From Protea cynaroides (taxonomy: Eukaryota; Streptophyta; Magnoliopsida; Proteales; Proteaceae), in NCBI GenBank assembly GCA_028583415.1, contig CM053267.1:53272914-53336913 (forward strand): a stretch of 64,000 nt of DNA, written 5' to 3'. The translations under genes were made by a program, and so were the position numbers. This document shows, in pieces, positions 1 through 10,928 of this stretch (its first letter is position 1; the number at the start of each line of letters is the position of its first letter). The notes under the pieces are model-generated. The model saw nothing but the letters and a program-made list of their open reading frames with translations. It had not been told where the DNA came from and ran no database searches.

Positions 1-1373
1 AGAGTTTATTGATCTTTCAAACGCCAAGATGTCTTCTCAACAGGCTCATAATCACACACCACATACATTCACACATACATACACATTCATATACAGCTAT
101 CACTATCCGGGCTATCAATTATCCCATCCTCCACAAACCATCCTAGAGGAGATAATAGAGCAATGCAAAAAGCACAAGCACACAAACCACAAGACAAAGA
201 ATTACGTGGTTCAGCAGATTATCTGCCAATGTCCACGGTTCAAACAACTATGGGCTACAACCCAAATGTGACATTCAGTTATAATGTACAACACACTGTT
301 TAGACAGCTACAACTATCAAGGAGCACCGACCCCCATTTTATGTGGCATCTACCACAAAGAAGCACCAACCCCTATGCTTGATCCGCACCCATGGACAGC
401 TTATTCAATTACAAATAATGGGCTTATAGAATGCCCCAAATGAAAGCTCAATTGATACAAATCCCGCCCAGAGTTACAGGTATTCCCTTAGAACACAAAT
501 ATCAAACCCGAGCCTAACAATGGAATACAACAATGTAGGATTTTCCAAAGAGGGTTACCTAACAATACCAGGTAACATCTACAGATGTCTTCGGTTCAGT
601 ATCTTCAACCAATGAAGCTCTCATTATCTTCTTCCTTCCTTCCTTCCTTCTTCTCGTTCTTCTTTCTCTTCCTTTCTCTTTCTTTCTCACATTACCAACC
701 CAACAAATGCTTGAATCCAAAGCTTCAACCACCATTAATGGAGCAAACAATGTGGAAGAAAGTAAGTCTTCCAGGGCTTAGAGATGGGAGCTCTCTCTCT
801 CACTTAGGGCTTCTATTTTTCTCAAGAAAGTCTAATGAATTCATCCAAGGCAATTCTTATATAGCCAAAAACAAAGATTTCAATTGGACGGACGAGGTTA
901 GAGGCAATTTCCATGCACATGGAGAAAACAGCAACTTTCGATGTTTGGTCATGTCAATAAGTCATTGATCGACCATGGTCCAATGTCGACCTTCAAATGC
1001 CACAGTTGAACTGAAGCACATGATGTCAACATACTCCCCGTAGACGTCAACGCTAAGTTTTCTGCGTAGGATCAAGACTACTAGCCATCGAATCTCTGTC
1101 AACACTGTTGATATCTAAGTCTCCTCACCTGGTCAACTTGGATATGCTTCCTGACCCTGTCTAAGCCTGTCCACCTCATCCTGTCGTCTACCACTGGCTG
1201 CTCTACCACATGGACAACTATCACTACCCAAATGCTGCTGAGCCAAGCTTCCAACTGAACATACAACTGACCACCCTAACTCAACTTCCCACCTCACACT
1301 GCTGATCACTGCACTGAACGATCACCACACCTCTGCTGACACAATGTGTTGACAACAGTGACAACAACACATG
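1..1373. other. Intergenic, no gene recognised
   Basis: No protein family is recognisable. Open frames here are short and of biased composition: a His/Thr-rich one near 29-271, and one over the pyrimidine-rich tract at about 625-695. The stretch about 970-1370 is rich in CAAC/CACC words with no coherent frame. It may be old retrotransposon LTR or leader sequence, but no boundaries were found. Confidence 0.5.
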
Positions 1374-1572
1374 CTGGTGTGGTAAAAAATTTTACCCCAG
1401 ACATGAGAAAGGCTTTTCCAGCCGCCGTGAACCTGTAATTCCATCCATGGATACAATTGAAGAACTCAAACAATCAGAAGCAAGACTTAAATATTGAAGT
1501 TGCACAGGAATCCAGCATATGCACTTTATTGGATCAGAAGGTTTATTTGATACTTTTAACTAGGCTCAAGTT

Positions 1573-1742
1573 AGAGGGCAAGCCTTGGTGTGATGGTAAG
1601 GTTGTCATATTGCAACCTAGTGGTCACGGGTTCGAAACAAGGAAACAACCTGTCCGCATTGCTGGGTTAAGGCTGCGTACATTCTACCCCTCCCCAAACC
1701 CTGCATTAGCGGGAGCCTTGTCCGCTGGAACACCCTTTTTTT
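1573..1742 (+). mobile_element. Au-type tRNA-derived SINE
   Basis: The element has a pol III A-box-like word (TGGTGTGATGGTAAGG) and a B box (GGTTCGAAAC), followed by the Au-family body words AAGGCTGCGTACATT and GCGGGAGCC, and it ends in a T run. It is flanked by a 15-bp target duplication, AACTAGGCTCAAGTT at 1558-1572 and the same with one mismatch at 1743-1757. Au SINEs are short non-autonomous retroposons of many plants, ending in T rather than A. The near-intact duplication suggests a fairly young insertion. Confidence 0.9.
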
Positions 1743-1846
1743 AACTAGGTTCAAGTTCAAAGAGGTGGTCACATTTGGAATAGGAAGACCAAATATTATA
1801 CATAAAGGTTTTGGGATTTATGTAACAGAAGGACCTGATAATTTTA

Positions 1847-3252
1847 TGTTGGAACCATGGTGTGTGTGTTGTCATTGTCATTGTGGGCAATTCTTCTGAG
1901 CATTACTGGGCAGCTGGTAGAGGGCTATGATGACATAGCAGTGTCTGGGACACATTACCAGTGAGTTGGTGATGTGTGAGCAGCTTTCGCAATATTTTAC
2001 AGCTTCAAAGAGGTGTTGGGAAGGCCAAGCAGCGAGTTGATAGGTTTTTTATTGAGTTGACTGGGCAGTGAAAAAGATGCAACATTTGATCAACTCCTAC
2101 GTAATTTCAATAGTATTATAAGCTGTAAAACTGTGATTGGTAGTGTGTGGGAGCACCGGGTAACACATACAAAAAATTTTGGGTCCAAATCCAAAGGTTC
2201 ATTTTGAAGTTGACTTTGAGGCTGACTTTGGTGGGTCCCACGACAGTTTCATGGGAAACTCTGTACTGAAACGTCATAGTTCATCAATTTGGCTTCGCAA
2301 CGGAACTTGAATCACTCAATTACGATGTCACACAAAGAATTTATAAGCATTTTCGTAACTACAAGCAGAAAAGGATCAAAAAAATTGAAAAAACAGATCT
2401 CTCAGGTCGTTTATAAGTCTCAGGGGCTTTGTGCAAATATTTATATGCAATTTCCATATGGAAAGTCAATGGGCGGCGCTTTAATTAAGAGGTTTTCATT
2501 TAAATCTCGATCGGATGGATTTTGGGGGGGGGGGGGGGGGATGCCGACGTCAAACGAGAAGGCTCATCAGTAAGGCAAGCCATACATGCGAAGAGTCGAC
2601 GTGCTTGATGCTCCCATGCAGATTCTCATTGCTCAGCGCACTAGAAGTTGGTGCATCGCGATGCACATTAGTATGAGCTTGATCTGGTGTTGCGTCTAGG
2701 TATATGCGTAAATAAAAAGATTCCATTCCATATATTTTTATTGTCTCTGCATCGATAAATAGTGATCTGACGCAATCAGTGTGATCTGATGGCATTGGAA
2801 CGACCCACGAACCGGGGTTGATCAGATGGCTAAGGTTCGATCCATTTGACCGAACCTATGTGGGTTCGAAACATGATCTGCCACTTGACTAAGTAAAGCA
2901 CCATATGTCACACAGGGCGCGATTGGGTACTCCATGATGCATGGTTCACCTCAAGAAGATTCCATTTGGAATTTTTTGGTTTGTTATAATGGTTTTGAGC
3001 ATAACTTCTTAATTTTTGATCGGATTAGGTGTGCACACTAGGTAGACCTTGTCATAGGATTCTGTTGCCTGTGGTTGAGAGGCAAGGTGTGTCACACGAA
3101 TGTGTTTATGTGTGTGACCATATTTTGAGGCAAATAGTTGATGAACTCAATGCAGCTCTGCTCAATCAAAAATAGAGCCGGTCAATTAAGGAGAGAATTT
3201 TTATAGGTCACTGATTCCCCCCCCTCTTCTTAGTGTCAACCTAGAAATCGCA
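1847..3252. mobile_element. LTR-like insertion (TG...CA, 5-bp TSD)
   Basis: A 1,406-bp insert begins TGTTGG and ends CGCA. It is flanked by TTTTA at 1842-1846 and 3253-3257, where the duplicated segment at 3828-4175 is continuous. TG...CA ends with a 5-bp target duplication are typical of LTR retrotransposons, so a solo LTR or short non-coding derivative is likely. It contains a 17-bp G run (2524-2540) and a C-rich word near 3219. No gag or pol domains are visible, and no internal LTR pair was seen. Orientation is unknown. Confidence 0.55.
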
Positions 3253-3345
3253 TTTTAAATGGAGAAAATCTGATTTTATGTGGTAGTTCTTAGCTGGCGG
3301 TGATCAAGCTTCATTATACCTGCTATTTATTACTAGTTGCCACTA

Positions 3346-3827
3346 CTAACATCAAAACAGGGACTATTCTTAAAGTTTGAATGCATATGGAGTCCATTGA
3401 ACGCACCAACAAGGATGACTGTAGTTTGTGGATTAGAAAAGCTAAAATAACAAAGGGTTGACAAAAGATTACATGGGGATGAAGTAGTGACAAAAAATAT
3501 GGATGACTTAGGTTTAACAATAATAGGTTTTCAAACAAGATTGAAGCATATTACAAAAATGACGAACCTAAATAATAAAAGCTCGGCTGCTTGCTTGCAG
3601 TTAAACTTTTGGCCAGTCATATAATTAGTATACTGCTTCCTAGCTAAGGTGGGGATACCCTTATAGGACTCAAAGATAATCTAACATGGGCGAATGCAAT
3701 AAAGGAGGCAACCCTACTTGACAACTTTCACAGTCTTTGACTTGAAAGATTGATTGTTATTGCCTAGAAGGTTGAAAAGAAGAAGGATCTCTCCAAATAG
3801 AGATCGCTTCATAGAGAAGGAGCCAGC
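3346..3827. other. Spacer between duplicate copies, nothing seen
   Basis: AT-rich sequence without a supported gene, RNA or repeat boundary. Confidence 0.4.
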
Positions 3828-4175
3828 TGGTATATGAGACTTATTTTACCTCACACAGCCATAGAAAAGATTTTCCAATACCTGTGAGTCCATCCAGGGA
3901 AATCAACAAAAGAACTCAAATAATCAAAAGCTTGAATTGAAGTATACCATATGGACCATTTTGGATCAGAAGGGTTATTTTGTATTTTAATTAGTTATCT
4001 GGGCCCATCTGGTGGAGAAGACCACATGTTATATAGCTAGAAACTGGGGCTTATATAACAAAATGATCTGATAATTTTAAATGACAAAATCCTGCTTTCC
4101 TGTGGGAGATCTTACCTAGCTGTGGTCAAGCTTCATTATAGCTACTAGTTGTTACTGATTGTCACTACTACTTTT
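3828..4175 (+). repeat. Diverged tandem duplication, copy 2 (uninterrupted)
   Basis: This is the uninterrupted counterpart of the segment starting at 1374. It lacks the SINE and the LTR-like insert, so it acts as an empty-site reference for both insertions. Similarity is patchy, perhaps about 70 percent by eye, so the duplication is old. Confidence 0.6.
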
Positions 4176-4801
4176 CTCCAACAGCTCCAAGTCATGTTGG
4201 ATTGATTTCATTATCTAAAAACCATGTTTTTTAAATGCACCTGAAAGCCTTGGAGATGAAAAATAAGTGCACAAAATAAAAACATTGATAAAAAGCATAT
4301 GGATAATTTTGATCCCATGTTTGCAACCATTAGTCATCACTGTATCTAACAGGATGCTCATTGTCAAGACACAGATTATAATTCAAAATTTAGTCAACTC
4401 TACAATAACACCAAGAACCCATGAGCCATTAAATATCAGACTACTAAAACCAATAAATCTTGAATGGAGATGTGTTCCCAACTATATACCAACAGATGAA
4501 CACTTTTTGATTGTTGACATGCAAACAAAAAAATTATTAAAAAGAAACTCACAAATGCAAAAGATATATGCGCATACAACATAAACATAACTTTACAAGA
4601 ATCTGAAAAAAAACACAAAAAAAGGGGAAAAACAGATGATGTCGAGAAAATGTATAGTACTTACTCTGTCATAAATCAATCATCCATAAAAAAAATCCAC
4701 GAGCTGAAAATGCTTCATAGGTAATAATGCAAGGACCTCCAGGAAGCCATGGAGCTCCCCATCAACTTCAGGTTCTGGGACACTTTAGCTCAACTTTTCC
4801 A
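4176..4801. other. 3' flank of PPR gene
   Basis: AT-rich sequence downstream (on the minus strand) of the PPR stop codon. It probably holds the 3'UTR in its right part. No other feature was recognised. Confidence 0.4.
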
Positions 4802-6541
4802 CTATAGAGCCACAAAAATATCCATTGGTGCAAGGGCTTTTGTTGAAGATGATAAACCCGAGCCTAAGTTCTTCTCCAAGACAATTAGTACAATCTGATT
4901 TGCTTCATTCGGCATGCCAGCCTTCAAAAGGTGAGATATCAAAGAATTGACAGTGATAGTATCTGGAGTACAGCCGATACTTAACATCTTATGGAAAATA
5001 CTGATTGCTTCAGCTATTCTCCCTTTCATGCAATGCCCAATTATTAAAATAGTAAATGTCAATTTATCAGGCTTGCATTGCTTCTCCTCCATTTCTGTCA
5101 CAATCAAATTGGCCTCATCCACATTGCCTGCCTTACAAAAACCATCAATCACAGGATTGTACATGAATGGTTGGGGAATAATATTCCTCCACTTCAACTG
5201 ACTCAGAAATTCACGAGCCTCCTTTAGTTTATTCTCTTTGCACAAAGCATTAATGAGAATAGAAAAGGTATATTCATTAGGACAAAGATTCCGTATGCCC
5301 ATTTCATGCCAAAGCTTCAAACCCTGTTCAACGTGCCCTTTTCGACAGTAACCATCAATCAAGGAACTGAATGTAACCACATCGGGAAGACAACTCCGAA
5401 GAAGCATCTCGTCATAAATGGCTGCTGCTGATTCCATATCACCAGCCTTACCAAAACCATCAATAAGAACATTGTAAGTAATCAGATTTGGTTTGGTTTT
5501 GGAACAGAACATCTCATTAAAAAGATAGGAAGCTTCTTCCATCCTGCCCAACTTGCAATAACCTGATATGACTGACGTGAAGGTCACAACATCTGGTGAA
5601 AAATCATGTTTTGACTGAATTTCCTTTAACAACAAATGCCCTCTATCTACCTCATTAGTCCTACACAATCCATTTATAAGTGTGTTATAGGTAACAACAT
5701 CAGGACAGCATCCAAAATTGCCCATGTCATTAAAAAACTCAAAACCTTTATTTATTTCTCCTAATTTGCACAAACCTCTGATTAGAATATTAAAAGTACA
5801 AGTATCTGGGCAGAAAGAAGACTTTGAAATCTCTCTAAAGAAACAAACAGCCTCATCTACCCGATTACTTTTAACCAACAAATCCAATATCTTATTACAT
5901 GCATAAGGGCTCACACCTCTTCCAATGCCTTGAGCTTGGGTAAGTAATTCTTTGGAAATACTGAATTTACCCACTTGTGCACAAGAAGATACCAAAAAAC
6001 CCAACATATCATCAGGTGAATGCCCATCACTTATCATGCAATCCAAAACTAATTTCGCCGCCTCATGGAGTCCCACTTGACAAAGTGACCTTACTAGATA
6101 ACTGTAAGTTTTCACAGAATGATCGAGCTTCAACTTCACTCTACTAAATTCAAAGAGCTTCAATGCTAACTTCGGATCATTGAAGCGTCGAATGACCCCG
6201 TAAGTAATAGAAGGATTCAAAACCTTACTGAAATAATGCAAGCAAGAATCAATAGAGCTTAAACGAACACAGAGAGTATATACAACCTTAATAACCCAAG
6301 CATCAGAGCGGTCAAGGGTTATTTCTCCATGGCGAGGACCTCTGAAAGCATGATCATGGAACCGGGCAATGGATATATCAGATACTCGAAACCGTAATCG
6401 AGAGGTGGCGAAGAAAAGGAAGGTCATCTGGAATGCAAACCCATTACTTGAGTAGCTCAAATCTCTGCCGCTATTTTTGAACCCAATCCTCTTCTCCTGC
6501 TGCCGTGATTCAAAATCAGATTTTTTGCTTGTAATCTGCAT
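4802..6541 (-). CDS. P-class pentatricopeptide repeat protein (At2g06000-like)
   Basis: A single uninterrupted 579-residue frame. About twelve 35-residue PPR motifs run from roughly residue 135 to 550, with typical helix-A cores such as TFNILIRGLCKLG, VVTYNTLINGLC, VTFSSLIDGYC and FMYNPVIDGFCKAG, mostly preceded by CxPD or CKPD turns. No E, E+ or DYW extension follows, so it is P-class. Family knowledge: such proteins bind single-stranded organellar RNA and act in RNA stability, splicing or translation. The motif order and C-terminal repeats closely resemble Arabidopsis At2g06000 as recalled. The Arg-rich N-terminus, with an alternative Met at residue 39 (MTFLFFATSRLRFR), suggests mitochondrial or plastid import. 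The first Met was kept because the frame is open from there; Met39 may be the real start. An intron-free CDS is normal for PPR genes. The specific RNA target cannot be told. Confidence 0.93.
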   Translation of the reverse strand: MQITSKKSDFESRQQEKRIGFKNSGRDLSYSSNGFAFQMTFLFFATSRLRFRVSDISIARFHDHAFRGPRHGEITLDRSDAWVIKVVYTLCVRLSSIDSCLHYFSKVLNPSITYGVIRRFNDPKLALKLFEFSRVKLKLDHSVKTYSYLVRSLCQVGLHEAAKLVLDCMISDGHSPDDMLGFLVSSCAQVGKFSISKELLTQAQGIGRGVSPYACNKILDLLVKSNRVDEAVCFFREISKSSFCPDTCTFNILIRGLCKLGEINKGFEFFNDMGNFGCCPDVVTYNTLINGLCRTNEVDRGHLLLKEIQSKHDFSPDVVTFTSVISGYCKLGRMEEASYLFNEMFCSKTKPNLITYNVLIDGFGKAGDMESAAAIYDEMLLRSCLPDVVTFSSLIDGYCRKGHVEQGLKLWHEMGIRNLCPNEYTFSILINALCKENKLKEAREFLSQLKWRNIIPQPFMYNPVIDGFCKAGNVDEANLIVTEMEEKQCKPDKLTFTILIIGHCMKGRIAEAISIFHKMLSIGCTPDTITVNSLISHLLKAGMPNEANQIVLIVLEKNLGSGLSSSTKALAPMDIFVAL

Positions 6542-6830
6542 TCATGGCAACAGTAACAGCTCCAAAGACAACATTGTAAACCTAGAGACGCCCCAGTTTG
6601 TGCTAAATCATCCGTTCTGGAATTAAAAAAAAAAATAAAAAATCGATTAAAAAGTAAGGCAGAGAAGAGCGAAAGACAGGGCTTCTAAAACAGAAAACAT
6701 AACAAAAGTCTCAAAAAGTTTTACCTCAATGCCGGCGGCGACTTCAGTTCAGGTTTCTCCCTCTGAAGTCTTGGAGCTCCCTCTCTCTATTTGGAGTCTT
6801 AGAAGCTTAAGCGTAAGATTCTTTGTATCG
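6542..6830 (-). promoter_or_regulatory. PPR gene 5'UTR with probable intron
   Basis: On the minus strand a donor GAG|GTAAAAC (exon end at 6727) and an acceptor AATTCCAG|AACGG (exon start at 6616) fit a 110-bp intron at 6617-6726, just upstream of the start codon. The flanking G/C-rich exon-like block at 6727-6760 is followed by CT-rich leader sequence. This is inferred from splice-site form only. Confidence 0.45.
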
Positions 6831-8392
6831 ATGCGTGTTCCTATGCATTCCCAACCGTCGGATACCTTACTGCCGCACGGCTGCACTACAGATTAATCCG
6901 ATCCTCTCTGTTCGATGGATTGATTCACAGGTTCTATAGACACTGTTTTGGGTTGGACTTTGGCAATATATAACAATCAAAATATTCTAATAACTAATAA
7001 CTTATTTGATTAAGAAGGTCACCACTTATAGACAAAGTGGTTCGCCATTAACCCACTGATTCAGCCGGCTCGGTGGTCAAACGGTTTGAGCCAACTGAAT
7101 CCTCCCAGATGGGAATACCCCCTTTTGTTCGACCTGGATCGTCTACAGTCACATCTAGGCCGTTGAGAGTGCAACTCGGCACGTGCTCTGATGAGACTGC
7201 CAGAAAGCCAAGTCTCATTTTGTTCACTAAGTTGATCCTAATAGAGTGGTTTAGGCGTTTGGCATTTCAATGATGATAGAATGTACATAAGGATAAGTAG
7301 AATCTACGAGCATCAAAACTTAGACCGCATGGTTAAATTGATTGGACCTAATTCAAAAAATATCAAATCAGAATCATTAATTTAATAGTTTTTGATTTTT
7401 TATTTTTTATTTTCGGTAGAAACTAATATTATTGGATGATTTATTAATAGGTCGTTCATAGTGTTAACCAGATAACCGATATTGCCCTAACAAAAAATCA
7501 CCTAAATATAGAAACAAATTAGATCGACTAATTAAAGACTGGTTAAATGTTGGGAAGTGGTCATATGCCTCACTTAAATGTCTACATATCCTTTTATGAC
7601 ATGTATCTCTCTAATATTTTATTTCTCCAATCGATATGGGACTAATTGGTTATAAAGGTATTATTAGAGGATATGTCTCGTGTCAATAAAAAGAGTTTTT
7701 TTTTTTTTTTTGTAAATAAATACATACGAAAAGGTTTTTTTTTTTTTTTTTTTTTCTTGCCAACTGAGCTATCTCCTTCAGGTACATATGAAGAGTTCCT
7801 TCTTTTCCCTCCTATACATTCTCGGATCCGCATCATGTCCTCCCAGTGGTTTTGGGGGCGGACTAAGCTGATGGCTCCCGTGGCTCCGGTACATACGAAG
7901 AGTCCCTACGCGGTTTCGTCGCTCCAACCAATGTGGGACTCGAAATTTTCCCCCGAGCACTGTGCATCCATACATTCCCTTCATTTGTTGTCTTTAGGGC
8001 TTTAATCTCACATCAACTGGTGACTAAAGTTTAGAAAAGACGGGAAAAAAAAATCTATAAATAAGAGTCATTTGTTGAATGATAACAAATAGATTGGAAA
8101 TCAGTAGTTTAATCATTCGCCACTGAGTAGATTGGTATGAATCTGATTATACACCGATTGGTATACTTTTTTATAACTTGTTTTAGTAGACATCTAATTT
8201 CGTCACCCTATTAGAAACTCGATGATGATATTAGTGTTGAAATGCATGAGAGACTTGGTTTTGACCTTACGAGGCCTTAGTATGGTAATAGAAATTTCCC
8301 CCATTGACCTCGCGAAGAAAACCCTAACAAATGATAATTTGACCATTGGTGGGTCCAACCTCTAAAAAACCACAGAAATCATTATTTTGTAA
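6831..8392. other. AT-rich intergenic with T tracts and a broken TIR-element end
   Basis: No gene seen. T runs lie at about 7697-7711 and 7735-7755. At 7824 the word GGATCCGCATCATGTCCTCC matches the left end of the TIR elements at 9361 and 25464, but the matching right end is absent, so this is a truncated copy. The rest is featureless. Confidence 0.5.
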
Positions 8393-8789
8393 GGGGAAAA
8401 ATTTTACAACCCCCTCTTTATTTTGCTTTTAAGCCACCAAACTCTTAACTTGGCGATTAATTTCATGGACCCCCTTATTTGTTAAATATATATCGGATAG
8501 ACTTTGTCATAAAGACAAGTTTGTTAAGTGACGAAGTGGCATGGTCTATGATTTTCTAATGGTAAAATTATCCTTTCAAATTTATTAAGTTATTATCTTA
8601 CCCTCTCCCAAACTATTAATAAACGACATATTTACTCTTTTAAACTCTCATTTTCTTTTCTCTTCGATCGGATTCCCAAATTGTTACTTGATTGTCAAGT
8701 TATTAGGGTAGGTAATTTGACAATTTTATATTTTGTGTTAGTAAAGGTGACTTAAAAGCAAAGTACAGAGGGAATGGGTAAAATTTTCC
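8393..8789. mobile_element. TIR element, family A copy 1
   Basis: The ends are inverted repeats. The left begins GGGGAAAAATTTTAC and continues to CTTTTAAGCCACC near 8440; the right, read in reverse complement, begins GGAAAATTTTACCC and reaches CTTTTAAGTCACC. Inner sequence resembles the copy at 25047-25679, which lies in the opposite internal orientation. It has no coding capacity, so it is a non-autonomous DNA element. A target duplication was not convincingly identified. Confidence 0.6.
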
Positions 8790-8800
8790 TTTTTATAAAG

Positions 8801-9042
8801 TAAAGCTGCTCGTCTCAAGTTCAAAATGAACTTAAGACTTGTCAGTGTCGGCTGTCGGCTAGATGGCCGACACCTGGCACTCCAGCTGATCCAATGGTTC
8901 GAGGATTATTGAATTTATTTTTTTTTATTTTTCTTTATAATAACTCTCATACCGTCGGATCGGCTGGAGTGCTAGGTGTTGGCCATCCAGCCGACACTGG
9001 CAAGTGTCAAGTTCAAACTGAACTTGAGACGAGCTGAAATTC
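8801..9042. mobile_element. TIR element, family B (long foldback)
   Basis: About 100 bp at each end are inverted copies: GCTCGTCTCAAGTTCA at 8808 against TGAACTTGAGACGAGC ending at 9034, extending inward through the shared CAGTGTCGGCTG and CTCCAGC words. TTTATAAAG flanks both sides (8792-8800 and 9043-9051), giving a 9-bp target duplication. A 9-bp duplication plus long TIRs points to a Mutator-like non-autonomous element. The outermost 6-7 bases do not pair well. Confidence 0.75.
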
Positions 9043-9360
9043 TTTATAAAGACCATATTTTAGAACTAGGGTTGACAATGACCACATGACATTTTGAGAA
9101 AAAATTTCATCATTGCCATAAAAAAATCCACTCTTGTTGTCCAATCTCTCCAACTGTGATCTAGCGGCCAAAGCTCACTCGGTGCATATCGTGTGAACTT
9201 TGGCTGCCAGATCATGACTAGAGTCCTTCTAACAACGGGAGGATCCAAACCCCTGGAAGAGACATGTAATTTTGAGATTTCACAACCAACTTTTATAGAA
9301 TCAATCCCTGTATTTTATACTACGCATTGTTCCTATTTACGGATTGCAAGATATGACATT

Positions 9361-9602
9361 GGATTTACATTGTCTCCTCCCAGTGGTTCTGGGGGGACAG
9401 TGGTAACCTATCTCGGATGGTTGTCATGTGGTTCTTGGTGAATCCGAGACCCACGTCCGAGTCGACACCCTCTGTCGGCTTGGCTTGTCGGCTGGGTGTT
9501 GGCTCGGATATGGGTCTCAAATTCACCGAGAGCCACGTGGCAACCATCCGGGATAGATTGCCACTGTCCTCCCAAACGACAGGGAGGAGACGATGTGGAT
9601 CC
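9361..9602. mobile_element. Mutator-like MITE, family C copy 1
   Basis: Inverted ends: GGATTTACATTGTCTCCTCC on the left, GGAGGAGACGATGTGGATCC on the right. A perfect 9-bp target duplication TATGACATT lies at 9352-9360 and 9603-9611. The interior repeats GC-rich words (GTCGGCTTGGCTTGTCGGC). At 242 bp it is non-coding. The 9-bp duplication supports the Mutator superfamily. Confidence 0.85.
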
Positions 9603-9668
9603 TATGACATTTCCCAGTTTAGGAATCCGAAATGGACTCAACTGAGGGAATTCGGTCAACTTTAGCCA

Positions 9669-10747
9669 GGCCAAGGATCAAACTAAACCAGACGAAGAGA
9701 AGATTTTACTATCCATATGTGCCCTGCAAATAGGCATTATTGGATACATATGGGTTTAAGAAGTTGTTTTGGAATTTTCTAGAATTACATGCTTCAGATG
9801 GATGCTTTTTGTTTGGGATGATTTAGCTCAGGATGCTTTTGAAAGACTGAAGTTAGCAATGACGATTGCACAGGTGTTAGTCTTTTACCTGATTTTTTCA
9901 CAACCCTTCACGGTTGAGACTGATGCATTGGGTACTGGTATTGGAGCTGTGGTACTGCAGCATGGGCATCCCATTGCTTATTTTAGCAAGAAAATGTGTC
10001 CCTGGATGCAATGAGAATCTACTTACATTGTTGGGAAGTAATTTTTCATTCATACCGATCAGCAAAGCTTACGAGGACTAATGGGTTAGGTTATACAGAC
10101 CCCAGCTCAGCAACATTACCTTCCAAAACTCTTTGGGTTTGGGTATGGAATTAAGTTTAAACCAGGCGGAGAAAATGCTCCAGCTGATGCATTATCTCGC
10201 CAGCATGCTCTTTCCAGTATTATGTCCTCCTCTTCACCTATTTTTGAATTTTTGGAGGAATTTAAGGAGGAGAATATGCATGATCCTTCCACCTTACAGT
10301 TACAGTCAGATATATTGGCTCAGCCTCACAACTTTGTCCAATGGCAACTCAAGGATGGGTTGTTGTATTATAAGAGCAAGATTTATCTCAGCCCCTAATC
10401 TTCACATAAAACTTCTTTACTCCATGAGTTTCATTCGATTCCGACGGGATGCCATGCTCGAATCACCCGCACTTTTATCAAATTGGCGACTAATTTTTAT
10501 TGGAAGGGTATGAGACGATGTTCTTCGCTTTGTGCATCAATGTCTTAACTTGTCAGCAAATCAAGAGTCCTACAACATCTCCCTTGGGGCTGTTACAACC
10601 CCTGCCCGCCGTTCCGGATCAGATTTGAGATGATATTAGTATGGATTTCATCACTCACTTTGCGCATTTTGGTCCATTGCACAAGCATTACAATGCCAGA
10701 AAGGTTGCAACATTATTCACAGAAATTATTGGCAAGATTTGGCATGT
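9669..10747 (+). mobile_element. Decayed Ty3/gypsy pol fragment
   Basis: Three frames together carry gypsy pol pieces in order: RT/RNase H (AFERLKLAMTIAQV and VETDALGTGIGAVVLQHGHP near 9840-10014), the APADALSRQ RNase H end near 10180, an integrase zinc-binding region (FYWKGMRR, QIKSP near 10495-10570), and the start of the integrase core (SMDFITHF near 10640). Frameshifts and stops occur throughout, including loss of much of RNase H around 10015-10130. No LTRs are present. It is a dead fragment ending about 180 bp before the isomerase start codon. Confidence 0.8.
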
Positions 10748-10814
10748 CAAATCGGATGATCAGACGGTCCGGCCCGGTTTGGCCTTTTCCCTATTCTAAG
10801 GTCTGATTGAATGA

Positions 10815-10837
10815 TAGGGATAATATTCCACGTGGCA
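10815..10837 (+). promoter_or_regulatory. GATAA (I-box-like) plus G-box module of isomerase gene
   Basis: GGGATAA at 10817-10823 is followed 4 bp later by the palindromic G-box CCACGTGG at 10828-10835, about 95-110 bp upstream of the start codon. Family knowledge: paired I-box and G-box motifs are hallmarks of light-responsive promoters of photosynthesis genes. Function here is inferred. A GA repeat in the leader (about 10915-10928) runs up to the ATG. Confidence 0.5.
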
Positions 10838-10928
10838 ATGGTTCTGGACTCAGAGCGCTTTTGTTTCTCTGTTTAACATTTTTCCCGTATCCTATCCATA
10901 AGGAACAGAAAGCAGAGAGAGAGAGAGA

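Larger units (their letters stand above)
1374..3345 (+). repeat. Diverged tandem duplication, copy 1 (interrupted)
   Basis: Sequence at 1374-1846 and 3253-3345 aligns by eye, in the same order, with 3828-4175. Shared landmarks include the words GGATCAGAAGG, CCATCCA, TGATAATTTTA and CAAGCTTCATTATA. Copy 1 is interrupted by an Au SINE (1573-1742) and by an LTR-like element (1847-3252); copy 2 lacks both. The duplicated sequence has no recognisable coding content. Confidence 0.6.

Noticed and set aside
29..271. His/Thr-rich 80-residue open frame at the window start
   Set aside because: Low-complexity composition, no known motif, and no splice context.
585..968. 127-residue frame with a Ser/Phe-rich hydrophobic stretch
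   Set aside because: It is driven by a pyrimidine tract; the hydrophobic run is a translation artefact and no family is recognisable.
1590..1640. tRNA gene suggested by A and B box words
   Set aside because: The words belong to an Au SINE; no acceptor or anticodon stems can be paired.
7646..8005. Open frame through poly-T tracts (poly-Phe)
   Set aside because: Homopolymer translation with no protein features.
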